A DNA stretch of 64,000 nt from Anaerobaca sp035448545 (lineage in GTDB: Bacteria > Planctomycetota > Phycisphaerae > Sedimentisphaerales > Anaerobacaceae), in contig DAOTJE010000018.1 of the NCBI GenBank assembly GCA_035448545.1, positions 1 to 64,000 on the forward strand. Reading direction: 5' to 3'. The notes below the pieces were generated by a model. The model saw only the letters and a list, made by a program, of their open reading frames with translations, ran no database searches and was not told the DNA's origin. Each line of letters opens with the position of its first letter. Position 1 is the stretch's first letter. Shown here one piece after another: positions 41,643 to 51,359 of this stretch. The translations under genes were made by a program, and so were the position numbers.

Positions 41643-42878
41643 ATGGATTACGCCGTGGAGACCATTTCGCTGACGAAGGTCTTCTCCGACTGGTGGGGCC
41701 GGGCCAAGGTCTACGCCGTCGATGACCTCAATCTCCAGATTCGCCACAACGAGGTTTTCGGCCTGCTCGGACCGAACGGATCGGGCAAGACGACCACGAT
41801 CAAGATGCTGCTGGGCCTGCTGCACCCGACCAAAGGTCATGCGCTGCTGCTCGGCGGCGACGGAACCGATCCGAAGATCAACCGGCGGGTGGGCTTTCTT
41901 CCCGAGGAATCGTATCTGTACCGTTTTCTCAACGCCCGGGAAACCCTCGATTTCTACGGCCGGCTCTTCAAGTTGGACGCCAAGGTCCGCAAGATGCGGA
42001 TCGAGGCGCTGCTGGAGATGGTCGGACTGCGGGCGGTGGCCAGCCGGCCGATCGGCACGTACTCGAAAGGAATGGCCCGTCGGATCGGTCTGGCCCAGGC
42101 GCTGATCAACGACCCCGACCTGCTGATTCTCGACGAACCGACTACCGGCCTGGACCCTATCGGGACCCGGCAGATCAAGGACCTGATTCTCAAGCTGGCC
42201 GAACGCGGCAAGACCATTCTGCTTTGCAGTCACTTGCTGGCGGACGTCGAGGACGTGTGCGATCGGATCGCGATTCTCTACGGAGGCAAGGTCCAGGCGG
42301 AAGGCCGGGTGCGCGAGCTCCTGCAACAGAACGGCAAGCGGCAGATCGTCACCAGCGCCGTCAGCGACGGGACTATCGAAAAGATCCGGCGCCTTCTGGC
42401 AGAAGAGCACGCCGAATGTGAAATCACCAGCCCGATGGAGAAGCTCGAGACATTTTTCATCCACACCGTCGCGCAAGCACAACAGCAGGCAAAACCGACC
42501 AGCGGAGCAGTCAGCACGACGCAGATCGGCGACTTCCTCATGGCGGAGAAGTCGCAGGCGAGTGCCCTCGACAAGCTCGTTGCGGCGCCGGTCTCCCAAG
42601 ACAAGCCGACGGCGCCCCGCACGGAACCCATCCAACCGGTCGAAACCCCGGTAGCACAACCCGACCGGGACCTGCTCAGCAGACTGACCCGGTCTGCCGG
42701 GCCCCCTCAAACGGAGCAGGTCGCGCCCGTCAAACCATCGCCCGCCGACACGGCGGAACCCCGTGACAACCGACAGATTAACCGCAGTGTCCTCGACGCA
42801 CTGACCGGCCAGACGGCGCCGCCCGCGACCGAGAAGCCCCACGAGCCACGGAAGGACGGAGAGGCCCGCCATGAGTAG
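41643..42878 (+). CDS. ABC transporter ATPase with a long Pro-rich tail
   Basis: 411 aa. Residues 1-240 are a standard ABC ATPase: Walker A GPNGSGKT at 43-50, signature YSKGMARRIGLAQAL as in ABC-2 exporters, Walker B LLILDEPTTGLD, switch His in LLCSHLLADVED. A further domain to about 285 is followed by about 125 residues rich in Pro, Thr, Gln and Ala that look disordered and do not resemble any domain. It overlaps the permease gene at 42871 by eight bases; together they form an ABC-2-type exporter or membrane-remodelling complex. Confidence 0.9.
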   Translation: MDYAVETISLTKVFSDWWGRAKVYAVDDLNLQIRHNEVFGLLGPNGSGKTTTIKMLLGLLHPTKGHALLLGGDGTDPKINRRVGFLPEESYLYRFLNARETLDFYGRLFKLDAKVRKMRIEALLEMVGLRAVASRPIGTYSKGMARRIGLAQALINDPDLLILDEPTTGLDPIGTRQIKDLILKLAERGKTILLCSHLLADVEDVCDRIAILYGGKVQAEGRVRELLQQNGKRQIVTSAVSDGTIEKIRRLLAEEHAECEITSPMEKLETFFIHTVAQAQQQAKPTSGAVSTTQIGDFLMAEKSQASALDKLVAAPVSQDKPTAPRTEPIQPVETPVAQPDRDLLSRLTRSAGPPQTEQVAPVKPSPADTAEPRDNRQINRSVLDALTGQTAPPATEKPHEPRKDGEARHE

Positions 42879-44244
42879 AATCTGGGCCGTTGCAGTCAAT
42901 ACGATCCGGCAGGCCGTGCGTATGAAGATTGCCGTGATCTTCATCATGATGCTGCTGGTCCTGCTGCCGGTCATGGGATTTACCGCCACGGGCGACGGTA
43001 CTCTGAAAGGCCGGCTCCAGACGTTCGTCAGCTATGGGCTTTCATTGACCAGTCTGCTGCTGTGCCTGCTGACGGTTGTCGTGTCAACCTATACGATCAC
43101 GAGCGACATCGAACACCGCCAGATTTACACCGTGGCCACCAAGCCCATCCGCAGGCACGAGTTCCTTCTCGGCAAGCTGCTGGGCGTGATCACTCTCGAT
43201 GCGGTTCTCGTGCTGCTGTTCGCCGGCATCGTCTACGCCGTGGTGATGTTCCTGCCCGGTTTTTACGACGTCTCGAACGACACGCTGCGGCAGATCGACA
43301 ACGAGTTCTACACCGCCCGCGCCAGTCTCACGCCCCCGCTTCCCGATGTCGAAGAAGAGGTTCTGGCGCTCTACAACAAGTTGGAGAAGACCGGGCAGCT
43401 CCGCGAGGCATACCCCACACTGCCGCCTGACGGGATTCTCAAAGAGCTGACGCTGCGCAAGCAATTGGAGAAACGTGCAGCGGGGGTAGGCGAGGGGCTG
43501 ATGTGGGAGTTTGAGAACATCCGGCCCCTCGATCCCAACCAGAGTCTGTTTATCCGGTTCAAGTACGACGTGGCCGCAGAGCCCGCCGGCGGCCAGATCT
43601 ACGCCCGCTGGCAGATCGGCGATCTCAGGCAGTTTCGCCAAGGAATGAATTTCAAAACGCCGGTCTGGCCCGAGGACCGTGCCGACCCGGTCCGCACCTT
43701 CCGCGAGATCGAGGTCCCGGCGCGGGTCATCGCCGAGGACGGATATCTGGGGGTGGCGTTCCTCAACGTGCCGCTCAACAACACCACGGTGATCTTTCCG
43801 CTCGAAGATGGTCTGGAACTGCTCTACAAGGCCGATACGTTCACAAGTAATTTCCTCCGCGGCGTGCTGTTGATCCTGTTCCGCCTGGTCTTTCTGGCGT
43901 GTCTGGGGGTACTGGCGGCAAGCTTCCTGTCGTTTCCCGTGGCGATTCTGTTCTGTCTGATGATCTTCTTCACAGGCACCATCAGCGGCTTCGTGCTCGA
44001 ATCGTTCGAGTATCTCAGCGCCGGCGCCAGTGAGGTTTATTCGTACACGATCGGGGCCCTCGTCCGACTGTTGCCGCGATTTGACAAATACAACCCGACG
44101 GCTTTTCTGGTTCCCGGCCGCCTGATCGCCTGGTCGTTCCTGGCGCAAGTGGCGCTGTTCATGGTGTGCATCCAGGCCCTGTTGCTGCTGGTGCTGGCCC
44201 TGATCATCTTCAGCTTCCGCGAGCTGGCCCGAATCATTGTATGA
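42871..44244 (+). CDS. ABC-2 type permease with a large extracytoplasmic domain
   Basis: 457 aa. Membrane helices near residues 17-35, 50-70 and 100-125 precede a soluble segment of about 200 residues (from SNDTLRQIDNEFYTARASLT to about LELLYKADTF) and four C-terminal helices (RGVLLILFRLVFLACLGVLA onward). The first cytoplasmic loop has the ABC-2 element DIEHRQIYTVATKPIRRHEF. It shares that element with the protein at 34062. It is the partner of the overlapping ATPase; substrate unknown. Confidence 0.82.
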   Translation: MSRIWAVAVNTIRQAVRMKIAVIFIMMLLVLLPVMGFTATGDGTLKGRLQTFVSYGLSLTSLLLCLLTVVVSTYTITSDIEHRQIYTVATKPIRRHEFLLGKLLGVITLDAVLVLLFAGIVYAVVMFLPGFYDVSNDTLRQIDNEFYTARASLTPPLPDVEEEVLALYNKLEKTGQLREAYPTLPPDGILKELTLRKQLEKRAAGVGEGLMWEFENIRPLDPNQSLFIRFKYDVAAEPAGGQIYARWQIGDLRQFRQGMNFKTPVWPEDRADPVRTFREIEVPARVIAEDGYLGVAFLNVPLNNTTVIFPLEDGLELLYKADTFTSNFLRGVLLILFRLVFLACLGVLAASFLSFPVAILFCLMIFFTGTISGFVLESFEYLSAGASEVYSYTIGALVRLLPRFDKYNPTAFLVPGRLIAWSFLAQVALFMVCIQALLLLVLALIIFSFRELARIIV

Positions 44245-44277
44245 CGCGATGCGCCCGGGGGCGCCGCAAGACGGACT

Positions 44278-46086
44278 ATGCGTGGACGTGACATTCTCAT
44301 CGTGCTGGTTGGTTTGGTGTTGGCCGCCGGCCTGCTCTACACGGCCGGAGCGCAGCTCGACTACATCAACACGCAGCGCCAGACGATGGGCCTGGTGGCG
44401 AATGAGCCGGTGGAGAATCTGCCCCCTTCGCTGGCCTTTGCGACGGTCGCGATGGGTGCCTTCCGCGGTTTGGTCGTCGACATCCTCTGGATGCGGGCCG
44501 ACAAGCTGAAGGAGGAAGGGCAGTTCTTCGACGCACGACAACTGGCCGAGTGGATCACGACGCTACAGCCTCGCTTTCCGGCTGTCTGGGAATTCCAGGC
44601 CTGGAACATGGCCTACAACATTTCCGTCGCCATCCCCGCTTCGCAGCCCGAGCAGCGCTGGCGATGGGTCAAGAACGGCTACGAACTGCTGCGTGACAAA
44701 GGCATTCCCATCAATCCCAAGAGCCTCGGTCTCTATCGGGAGCTGGCCCGCATCTTCCAGCACAAGCTGGGAGGCGTTTCCGACGACGTCCACAAGTACT
44801 ACAAACTCCAGTTGGCCGAGGCCATCGGCCCATTGCTCGGGTCGGAGGACAACGGGCTGTCCGCCAACGAGAATGCGTTTTTCCAGGCCCTGATCGCGAC
44901 GCCGTCCGAGTGGACCCAGATCGTCGCCGACCCGAACGTCGCTCCGTTCATTCGGGCGCTTCAGGAGGTTGGCGAGCCGTTCACCGGCGAACAGGCGTTC
45001 GTGCAGAACTACCTGGCCCTGCGCCGCAACGCGTCGCGCTTCCCCCCGGCGGCATCGGAGGTTGTGGATCGCTTCCGGGGTACGTCCGCGCTGAAACGAT
45101 TCGACCTCTTTGCGAAGGCCTACGAATTACGTCACACCTGGAAGCTGGAACCGGCGCGCATGCACCAGGTAAGCCAGGAGTATGGTCCGGTCAATTTCGC
45201 GGATCCGAACGTGCATTTTCCCATGGACTGGCGGCATCCGGATGCGCATGCGATCTACTGGGCGCTCCAGGGACTCCGCATCGCCGAAGAGAAGAACGAC
45301 GCCGAAACGGAGCGCTACAGAACGAACACACAGCGCATCGTCGCACACAGCCTTCAGAATCTCTTCCGCTACGGCAAGCTCATCATCCTCTCGCGTCCTG
45401 CCGAAGCGCTCGATCCGAACAGCCCCCGGGCCGAATCCACCTCTCCGGCCATACCCAAAGACGTTTTCCTCAGTCCGGACCTGCGGTTCTTCGATTCGTA
45501 CAACAAAGCGGTCCTGGCGATCATCGCCGGATACGAAAACGACCGCACCACGAAGGAATCGCTCGAGAACGGCCATCGCAACATGCTCAAGAACGCCGTT
45601 CTGTCGTTTTATCAGGCCGGATTGCGGGCAGAGGCCCTGAAGATCTTCAATCAATTGCGCAAACGCTATCCCTTGCAGGAGTTCAACGTTTCGCTGGAGC
45701 AGTTCGCGTTGAACCGCTGGAGAGAGGAACTGAGCGGCTTCGGCATCGATGATGCCCGCGAGCAGATCGTGATGCTGCTCAGCGAGGGGTACTATCTGTA
45801 CGCCATCCGCGACGATGAAGCGGCGGCCGGGCGAGAGCAGTTGGCCCAGCAGGCGTACGACTTCTACAACACGACGAACCAGCCGGAGTTTCGCATTGAC
45901 CTGCCCCCGATGCCTGTGTTACGCTATGTCGCGCTCGGTCAGTTCCTCAACAGCGGGGCGTATCCGCCTTATGTTCGACAGGGTCTGCTGAACCGGATCC
46001 AGATCGAGAAACCTGACTTGTACAAGCAACTGGAACAGACCGAGGCACAGCTACAACAGATGCAGGAGCAGCAGGGAACGCCGTGA
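44278..46086 (+). CDS. Large conserved-looking protein with N-terminal membrane anchor
   Basis: 602 aa. An N-terminal membrane helix (DILIVLVGLVLAAGLLYTAG) is followed by a Trp/Tyr-rich helical part: LAFATVAMGAFRGLVVDILW, QFFDARQLAEWITTLQPRFP, and AEALKIFNQLRKRYPLQEFN, a TPR-like look. No enzyme motif is visible. The C-terminus is Gln-rich (LEQTEAQLQQMQEQQG). It lies 33 bases after the ABC permease and 18 bases before the helicase, so it may work with the exporter. I do not recognise the family by name. Confidence 0.75.
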   Translation: MRGRDILIVLVGLVLAAGLLYTAGAQLDYINTQRQTMGLVANEPVENLPPSLAFATVAMGAFRGLVVDILWMRADKLKEEGQFFDARQLAEWITTLQPRFPAVWEFQAWNMAYNISVAIPASQPEQRWRWVKNGYELLRDKGIPINPKSLGLYRELARIFQHKLGGVSDDVHKYYKLQLAEAIGPLLGSEDNGLSANENAFFQALIATPSEWTQIVADPNVAPFIRALQEVGEPFTGEQAFVQNYLALRRNASRFPPAASEVVDRFRGTSALKRFDLFAKAYELRHTWKLEPARMHQVSQEYGPVNFADPNVHFPMDWRHPDAHAIYWALQGLRIAEEKNDAETERYRTNTQRIVAHSLQNLFRYGKLIILSRPAEALDPNSPRAESTSPAIPKDVFLSPDLRFFDSYNKAVLAIIAGYENDRTTKESLENGHRNMLKNAVLSFYQAGLRAEALKIFNQLRKRYPLQEFNVSLEQFALNRWREELSGFGIDDAREQIVMLLSEGYYLYAIRDDEAAAGREQLAQQAYDFYNTTNQPEFRIDLPPMPVLRYVALGQFLNSGAYPPYVRQGLLNRIQIEKPDLYKQLEQTEAQLQQMQEQQGTP

Positions 46087-46104
46087 GGGTCATCCGGCAG
46101 GGAC

Positions 46105-48252
46105 ATGGACGAAGCAATTCTGGCACAACTGACACCGTCGCAGCGCAAAGCGGTCATGCACAGGGAGGGGCCTCTGTTGGTCCTGGCGGGGCCGGGCAGC
46201 GGCAAGACACGCGTCATCACCTGCCGCATCGCGGCCCTGATCGATTCCGGCGTCAGACCGCACAACATCTGCGCGATCACCTTCACGAACAAGGCGGCCG
46301 AAGAGATGCGCCAACGGGCGGCGGCCCTCGGCGCTTCCGGCGGGGCCCACATCAGCACCTTCCATTCGCTGTGCGTGCGAATCCTTCGCCGCTATGCCGA
46401 GGCCGCCGGGGTGCGCCCGAATTTCAGCATCTACGACGCCGCGGATCAGAGCAAGTGCGTCAAGCAGGCGGTCAAGGATTGCCATCTCGACGGGACGAAC
46501 TTCCCGCCGGCGCGCATGCTCGATGCGATCTCCACGCTGAAGAACAAGCTCATCGACGCCCAAACATTTCAGGAACGCGCGGAGGATTTCTTCTCGCGTA
46601 CGCTCTCGCAGGTTTACACGCGGTACCAGCAGATCCTGACCGAACAGAACAGTCTGGACTTCGACGATCTGCTGATGAAGGTCGCGTTTCTGCTGGAGAC
46701 CGACTCAACGGTGTGCGGCGAGTTGTCGAACCGCTTCCGGTTCCTGCTCATCGACGAGTATCAGGACACGAACCACGCCCAATATCGACTGGCCAAGGCC
46801 CTGGCGCTTTCGCACGGCAACATCTGCGCGACCGGCGATCCCGACCAGTCGATCTACCGCTGGCGCGGCGCCGACATCCGCAACATCCTGGCGTTCGAGA
46901 AGGACTGGCCGCAGGCGGCGGTCGTCAAGCTGGAGGAGAACTTCCGCAGCACCGCGGCCATTCTCCGGGTGGCCGACAATCTGATCGCTCGAAATGCGAA
47001 TCGAAAACAGAAGAGCCTGATTGCCGTGCGAACCGACGAAGGCAAAGTCTCTGTGGAGACCTATGAAGACGAGGCCGAGGAGGCCGACGCGGTCGCCCGG
47101 CAGGTCGAGGCATTGCTCAGCCGGAATGTCCCGGCCGGACAGATCGCCGTCTTCTATCGCGTCAACGCGATGAGCCGGGCCCTCGAAGAGGCATTCGTAC
47201 GTCATCGTGTCCCCTATCAGGTTGTCCGAGGCGTGGAGTTCTACAATCGCAAGGAGATTCGCGACCTGCTGGCGTATCTGAAAGTCCTGGCCAATCCCGC
47301 CGACGAGGTGGCGCTGCTGCGGATCATCAACACGCCGGCCCGCGGCATCGGCAAGGTAACCGTCGATCGCGTCAAGGCGTATGCCGTTGCGCATGGACTG
47401 ACGCTCTCCGACGCGTTGGCACAGGCCGACCGCATCGGCGGGGTGGGTGATGCGGTCAAGACCAAGCTGTCGGCGTTCGCCCGCCTGATGGACAAGCTCC
47501 GGCAGGACCTCGTGGGCCCCGTGGCTCCGCTGGCCGAGCGCGTCTTGGCCGAATCGGGACTGGAACAGTCGTTCAAGGGGACCGGCCAGGAGGGCCAGGA
47601 TGCGCTGGAGAACATCGGCGAGCTGATCAATGCCGCGGCCGTGTACGACCAGCAGACCGCCGAACCGTCGCTGCTCGATTACCTCCAACAGATCGCCTTG
47701 TTCAGCGACACCGACGCCTACGAGGCGACAAGCGAACGAACCGCCCTGATGACGCTCCACGCGGCCAAGGGGCTCGAGTTTGACCACGTCTTTGTCATCG
47801 GACTCGAGGACGGCCTGCTGCCGCACGAGCGGGGCAATGGGGACGGCGACGAACTGGAGGAGGAACGCCGCCTGTTCTTCGTCGGCGTCACACGGGCCCG
47901 CACCAACCTGTACCTCAGCTACGCGCGGTACCGAACCGTTCGCGGACAATTCCTTCGCACCGTGGCCTCTCCGTTTCTCTTCGAGCTCGGACTCGACCAG
48001 GTGGTTCGGGACGACGAGGAACCAGAAGACGAGCTCGACACGTTCCCAGGATACCCGCGCACACAACCGGCGGCGACCAGACCGCCCGAACCGCTGTTCG
48101 CTCCAGGTGATCTCGTGCGTCACAAGACCTTCGGGCTGGGTCGCGTGCAGAGGTTCGCCGACCTTGGCGCCAACAGCGTCGTCACCGTTCAGTTCAACAC
48201 TGGACAGACAAAATCGCTCCTGCTACAATACGCCAACCTCTCGAAGGTGTGA
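46105..48252 (+). CDS. UvrD/PcrA family DNA helicase
   Basis: 715 aa superfamily 1A helicase. Motif Q LTPSQRKAVMH, Walker A AGPGSGKT with Lys34, motif II LLIDEYQDTN, motif III GDPDQSIYRWRGAD, motif IV NFRST, motif V LMTLHAAKGLEFDHVFV, motif VI EERRLFFVGVTRA are all present. The C-terminal part has the PcrA-type Tudor-like end (FAPGDLVRHKTFGLGRVQRF, VTVQFNTGQTKSLLL), which binds RNA polymerase in PcrA/UvrD. It functions in DNA repair and in removing blocks from replication forks. Confidence 0.95.
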   Translation: MDEAILAQLTPSQRKAVMHREGPLLVLAGPGSGKTRVITCRIAALIDSGVRPHNICAITFTNKAAEEMRQRAAALGASGGAHISTFHSLCVRILRRYAEAAGVRPNFSIYDAADQSKCVKQAVKDCHLDGTNFPPARMLDAISTLKNKLIDAQTFQERAEDFFSRTLSQVYTRYQQILTEQNSLDFDDLLMKVAFLLETDSTVCGELSNRFRFLLIDEYQDTNHAQYRLAKALALSHGNICATGDPDQSIYRWRGADIRNILAFEKDWPQAAVVKLEENFRSTAAILRVADNLIARNANRKQKSLIAVRTDEGKVSVETYEDEAEEADAVARQVEALLSRNVPAGQIAVFYRVNAMSRALEEAFVRHRVPYQVVRGVEFYNRKEIRDLLAYLKVLANPADEVALLRIINTPARGIGKVTVDRVKAYAVAHGLTLSDALAQADRIGGVGDAVKTKLSAFARLMDKLRQDLVGPVAPLAERVLAESGLEQSFKGTGQEGQDALENIGELINAAAVYDQQTAEPSLLDYLQQIALFSDTDAYEATSERTALMTLHAAKGLEFDHVFVIGLEDGLLPHERGNGDGDELEEERRLFFVGVTRARTNLYLSYARYRTVRGQFLRTVASPFLFELGLDQVVRDDEEPEDELDTFPGYPRTQPAATRPPEPLFAPGDLVRHKTFGLGRVQRFADLGANSVVTVQFNTGQTKSLLLQYANLSKV

Positions 48253-48358
48253 CGTCTCGGTCACGGGGCGCAACGAAACGCACCCCGGCCCACGAGACAG
48301 ACTGTTGGCAAAACAAGTCCCAATCGGATCGAACCATGTCTTTTGAAGGGGCCAGGCC

Positions 48359-49813
48359 ATGTCGAGGCAAGTCGATCGTCGCGAGTTCCTGCAAATCACC
48401 GCCGCCAGCGGGATGATGTATTTGGCCGGATCGGGCCTGTTCAGCACCACCGCCCGCGCGAAAGGCAGCCCGCTGATCAGCCCGGGCTGTCGAACCAGCA
48501 AGGTGCAGGTCGCCCGCATCTACATGGGAATCGAGGGCGCGCACTGGCCCAAACCGACGCTGAACCTCAAGGAGGAGATCCGCACCTATGAAGCCCAGTT
48601 CGCCCGGCTCGCGGATCAGCTCGGTGACGTGGAGTTCATCGTCGATGAGTTGGTCACCTCCCCCGACCAGGTGGGCCGGCTCAAGGGCCGCCTGGAAAGC
48701 GTCGATGGCATTCTGGCTATCCACCTGAGCATGGGCGCCTCCTCGATCCTCCGGGAGATTCTCAGTGTGGGCAAGCCCACGGCCCTTTTCGCCCTCCCAT
48801 ACTCCGGTCACGAGTGGACGAGCTTCGGCGGCCTGCAACGCCAGCCGATCGGCGCCAAGATGGAGTGTTTCCTGACCGCCGACTACACACAGCTTGCCAC
48901 CGCCCTCCGCCCGTTCCGCGCGATCCATCACGCTCGCGAGGCCAAGGTCCTCAACGTGACGACGCGGGTTTTCAAGCCCTACGCCGACAGCGTGAAAGCC
49001 AAGTTCGGCACCGAGATCAAGCAGGTCGATCTTCAGACGGTAATGGACGCCTACAAGGCGGTGGACGACAAACTGGCGGACGCCGAGACCCAACGGTGGC
49101 TGGACGGCGCGCAGGCGGTCGTGGAGCCGTCGCGAGGCGACATCTGGAAATCATGCAAGCTCGCTCTGGCGTTCGAGAACATGCTGGCGGCGGAGAACGC
49201 CACCGTGCTGACGGTCGATTGCTACGGGACCATGTGGGACAAGACCATCAAGCTTCCGGCGTATCCGTGCATCGGCTTCTGTCGGCTCAATGACATGGGG
49301 CTGGGAGGAATCTGCGAGTCCGACCTCCAGTCTGCGATGACCCACATCATCCTCCAGGGGCTGACGGGCCGGCCCGGCTTCATCAGCGATCCGACGGTGG
49401 ACGAATCCTGCAACGGCATCATCCTGGCGCACTGCCTGGGGTCCACCCGGATGGATGGTCCCAACGGCCCGGCCGCGCCATACAAGATTCGAACCGTGAT
49501 GGAACGGCAGGAAGGCGTCACCCCGCAGGTGGAGATGCGGATCGGCCAGAAGGTGACCCAGGCCATCCTGATCGGCACGGACTCCCTGCTGTACTTCACC
49601 GGTGACATTATCGCTGCTCCCGTCTCCTTGGCCGACGACCGTGGCTGCCGGACGAAGATCACCGTGAGAGTCGATGGAGACGTCACGCGGCTCTGGAGGA
49701 ACTGGTCCAACGGGTTGCATCGGCAGACGGTCTATGGCGACATCACTAAAGAGCTGGCCCAGTTCTGCCGGTACAAAGAGATCAAGATGACCGATGAGAC
49801 AGCCAAGGCATGA
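48359..49813 (+). CDS. Tat-exported sugar-isomerase-like protein
   Basis: 484 aa. The N-terminus SRQVDRREFLQITAASGMMY is a twin-arginine signal with RR at residues 7-8, cut after ARA. The C-terminal half contains LTVDCYGTMWDKTIKLPAYP, GFCRLNDMGLGGICESDLQ, DPTVDESCNGIILAHCLG, patterns of L-fucose/L-arabinose isomerase-like proteins (metal-binding Glu/Asp and His positions are present). Such enzymes are normally cytoplasmic, so a secreted form is unusual. It precedes a GH10 xylanase gene by 31 bases; a role in pentose or deoxysugar handling is inferred. Confidence 0.72.
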   Translation: MSRQVDRREFLQITAASGMMYLAGSGLFSTTARAKGSPLISPGCRTSKVQVARIYMGIEGAHWPKPTLNLKEEIRTYEAQFARLADQLGDVEFIVDELVTSPDQVGRLKGRLESVDGILAIHLSMGASSILREILSVGKPTALFALPYSGHEWTSFGGLQRQPIGAKMECFLTADYTQLATALRPFRAIHHAREAKVLNVTTRVFKPYADSVKAKFGTEIKQVDLQTVMDAYKAVDDKLADAETQRWLDGAQAVVEPSRGDIWKSCKLALAFENMLAAENATVLTVDCYGTMWDKTIKLPAYPCIGFCRLNDMGLGGICESDLQSAMTHIILQGLTGRPGFISDPTVDESCNGIILAHCLGSTRMDGPNGPAAPYKIRTVMERQEGVTPQVEMRIGQKVTQAILIGTDSLLYFTGDIIAAPVSLADDRGCRTKITVRVDGDVTRLWRNWSNGLHRQTVYGDITKELAQFCRYKEIKMTDETAKA

Positions 49814-49844
49814 CTCGCCTGGGCTGACTGCACGAGGGACACAC

Positions 49845-51227
49845 ATGGCAAGCCGAGACCCAAGATGTGGCGCTTCCTGCACGCGTCGACTGTTCCTCCA
49901 GGCCGCCGCGACGGGGACCGCTGTCGCCGTGACGGCGCCGTACTTCGCTACCGCCCGTCAGCAAGATGCATCTGAAGACAGCGAACGGATCCTTGCCGAT
50001 GCCGAGTCGCGCATCCGGCAGCACCGCATGGCTCCGGTCACATTGAAGCTCCTGACGCCGGACGGCCGGCCTCTGGGCCCCGGCCGCCGGGCGGAAATCC
50101 GACAGGTGCGCCATCGGTTCCTCTTCGGCTGCAACATCTTCATGCTCGGACGCTGCCGCACGCCTGAGCAGAACGCGGCCTACGAGAGCCGCTTCCGCGA
50201 ACTGCTCAACTACGCCACGTTGCCGTTCTACTGGTGGAACTACGAGCGGCAGAAGGGCAGCCCGGACGACGAGCGCACCGAGCTAGTCGTCCGCTGGTGC
50301 AAGGCGCATGGTGTCACGACGAAAGGCCATCCGTTGGCCTGGAACTACCGCGATCCGCCCTGGCTGACGGGTACGCCGCAGGAGGTGGCTCAGGCGCAGT
50401 TCGAGCGCATCACACGCTGCGTCCAACGCTTCAGAGGCAACATCGACATCTGGGACGTCGTCAATGAGGCGACCCATTACGATCGGGCGGAGTGCAAACG
50501 CGATGCCCCCTGCCTGACCGAGGCAATCGCCGCGATGGGAGTCGGGCGATACATCCGCACCGCCTTCAAAACCGCGCGAGATGCAAGCCCTGATGCGACG
50601 CTGGTCATCAACGATTACCGTACGGATGCCGCCTTCGGGGAGAAGGTGGTCTCGCAACTTGTAGCTGAGAACGGGCGGCCCCTGTACGATGTCATCGGCA
50701 TCCAGTCTCACATGCACGGCGGCCCCTGGGGCGCTGCCAGGACGTGGGAGGTGTGCGAGCGCTTCGCGGAGTTCGGCAAGCCGCTGCACTTCACCGAGAC
50801 GACCCTGGTTTCCGGCCCCAAGAGCGAGTCCGGCTGGATGACGACGGCTGAAGGCGAAGAGCAGCAGGCCCGATTGGCCAGCGAGTTCTACACCGTGCTT
50901 TTCTCCCATCCGGCAGTAGAGGCCATCACGTGGTGGGATTTCAGCGACCAAGGCGCCTGGCAGAGGGCCCCGGCGGGCTTCTTGCGAGACGATATGTCGC
51001 CAAAGCCGGTATATGAGCGGCTTTACGACCTGATCAAAGGCCGGTGGTGGACGCGAGTCGAGGCCGGGAGCGACGCGGACGGCCAGGTGAGGCTCAACGG
51101 CTTCTTGGGCGAATACGAGGTCGCGATGCGAGAGAACGGCCGACAGCTTGTCGGACGTTTCTCCTTGGCCAAGGCGGCGGCTGAGCCGACGAAGGTGCAA
51201 CTGACGGAACGGCCTGCTGACCGGTAG
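49845..51227 (+). CDS. GH10 endo-1,4-beta-xylanase, Tat-exported
   Basis: 460 aa from ATG 49845. The Tat signal CTRRLFLQAAATGTAVAV has RR at residues 14-15. The GH10 barrel carries KGHPLAWNY, the acid/base Glu208 in DVVNEATHY, and the nucleophile Glu318 in HFTETTLVSG. VINDYRTDAAFGEKVV and ITWWDFSDQGAW are the expected strands. It hydrolyses xylan internally. The C-terminal 60 residues form a small beta domain (GQVRLNGFLGEYEVAMR), typical of some planctomycete/Bacteroidota-type GH10 enzymes. Confidence 0.93.
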   Translation: MASRDPRCGASCTRRLFLQAAATGTAVAVTAPYFATARQQDASEDSERILADAESRIRQHRMAPVTLKLLTPDGRPLGPGRRAEIRQVRHRFLFGCNIFMLGRCRTPEQNAAYESRFRELLNYATLPFYWWNYERQKGSPDDERTELVVRWCKAHGVTTKGHPLAWNYRDPPWLTGTPQEVAQAQFERITRCVQRFRGNIDIWDVVNEATHYDRAECKRDAPCLTEAIAAMGVGRYIRTAFKTARDASPDATLVINDYRTDAAFGEKVVSQLVAENGRPLYDVIGIQSHMHGGPWGAARTWEVCERFAEFGKPLHFTETTLVSGPKSESGWMTTAEGEEQQARLASEFYTVLFSHPAVEAITWWDFSDQGAWQRAPAGFLRDDMSPKPVYERLYDLIKGRWWTRVEAGSDADGQVRLNGFLGEYEVAMRENGRQLVGRFSLAKAAAEPTKVQLTERPADR

Positions 51228-51263
51228 GCCGATACGCCGGCCCGCGCCGGCTTCTGCTCGGTG

Positions 51264-51291
51264 TTGTGTTTTGCGCCGGGTCTGCTACAAT
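51264..51291 (+). promoter_or_regulatory. Promoter of the mannose-1-phosphate guanylyltransferase gene
   Basis: TTGTGT at 51264-51269, a 16-base spacer, TACAAT at 51286-51291. The leader to ATG 51360 would be about 60 bases. Confidence 0.5.
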
Positions 51292-51359
51292 GCTCGTGGC
51301 GAAAAGGTGACACGGGCACCCGGGCGGTGCGCAGCTCCGGGCAGGAGAAAGACGGACGG

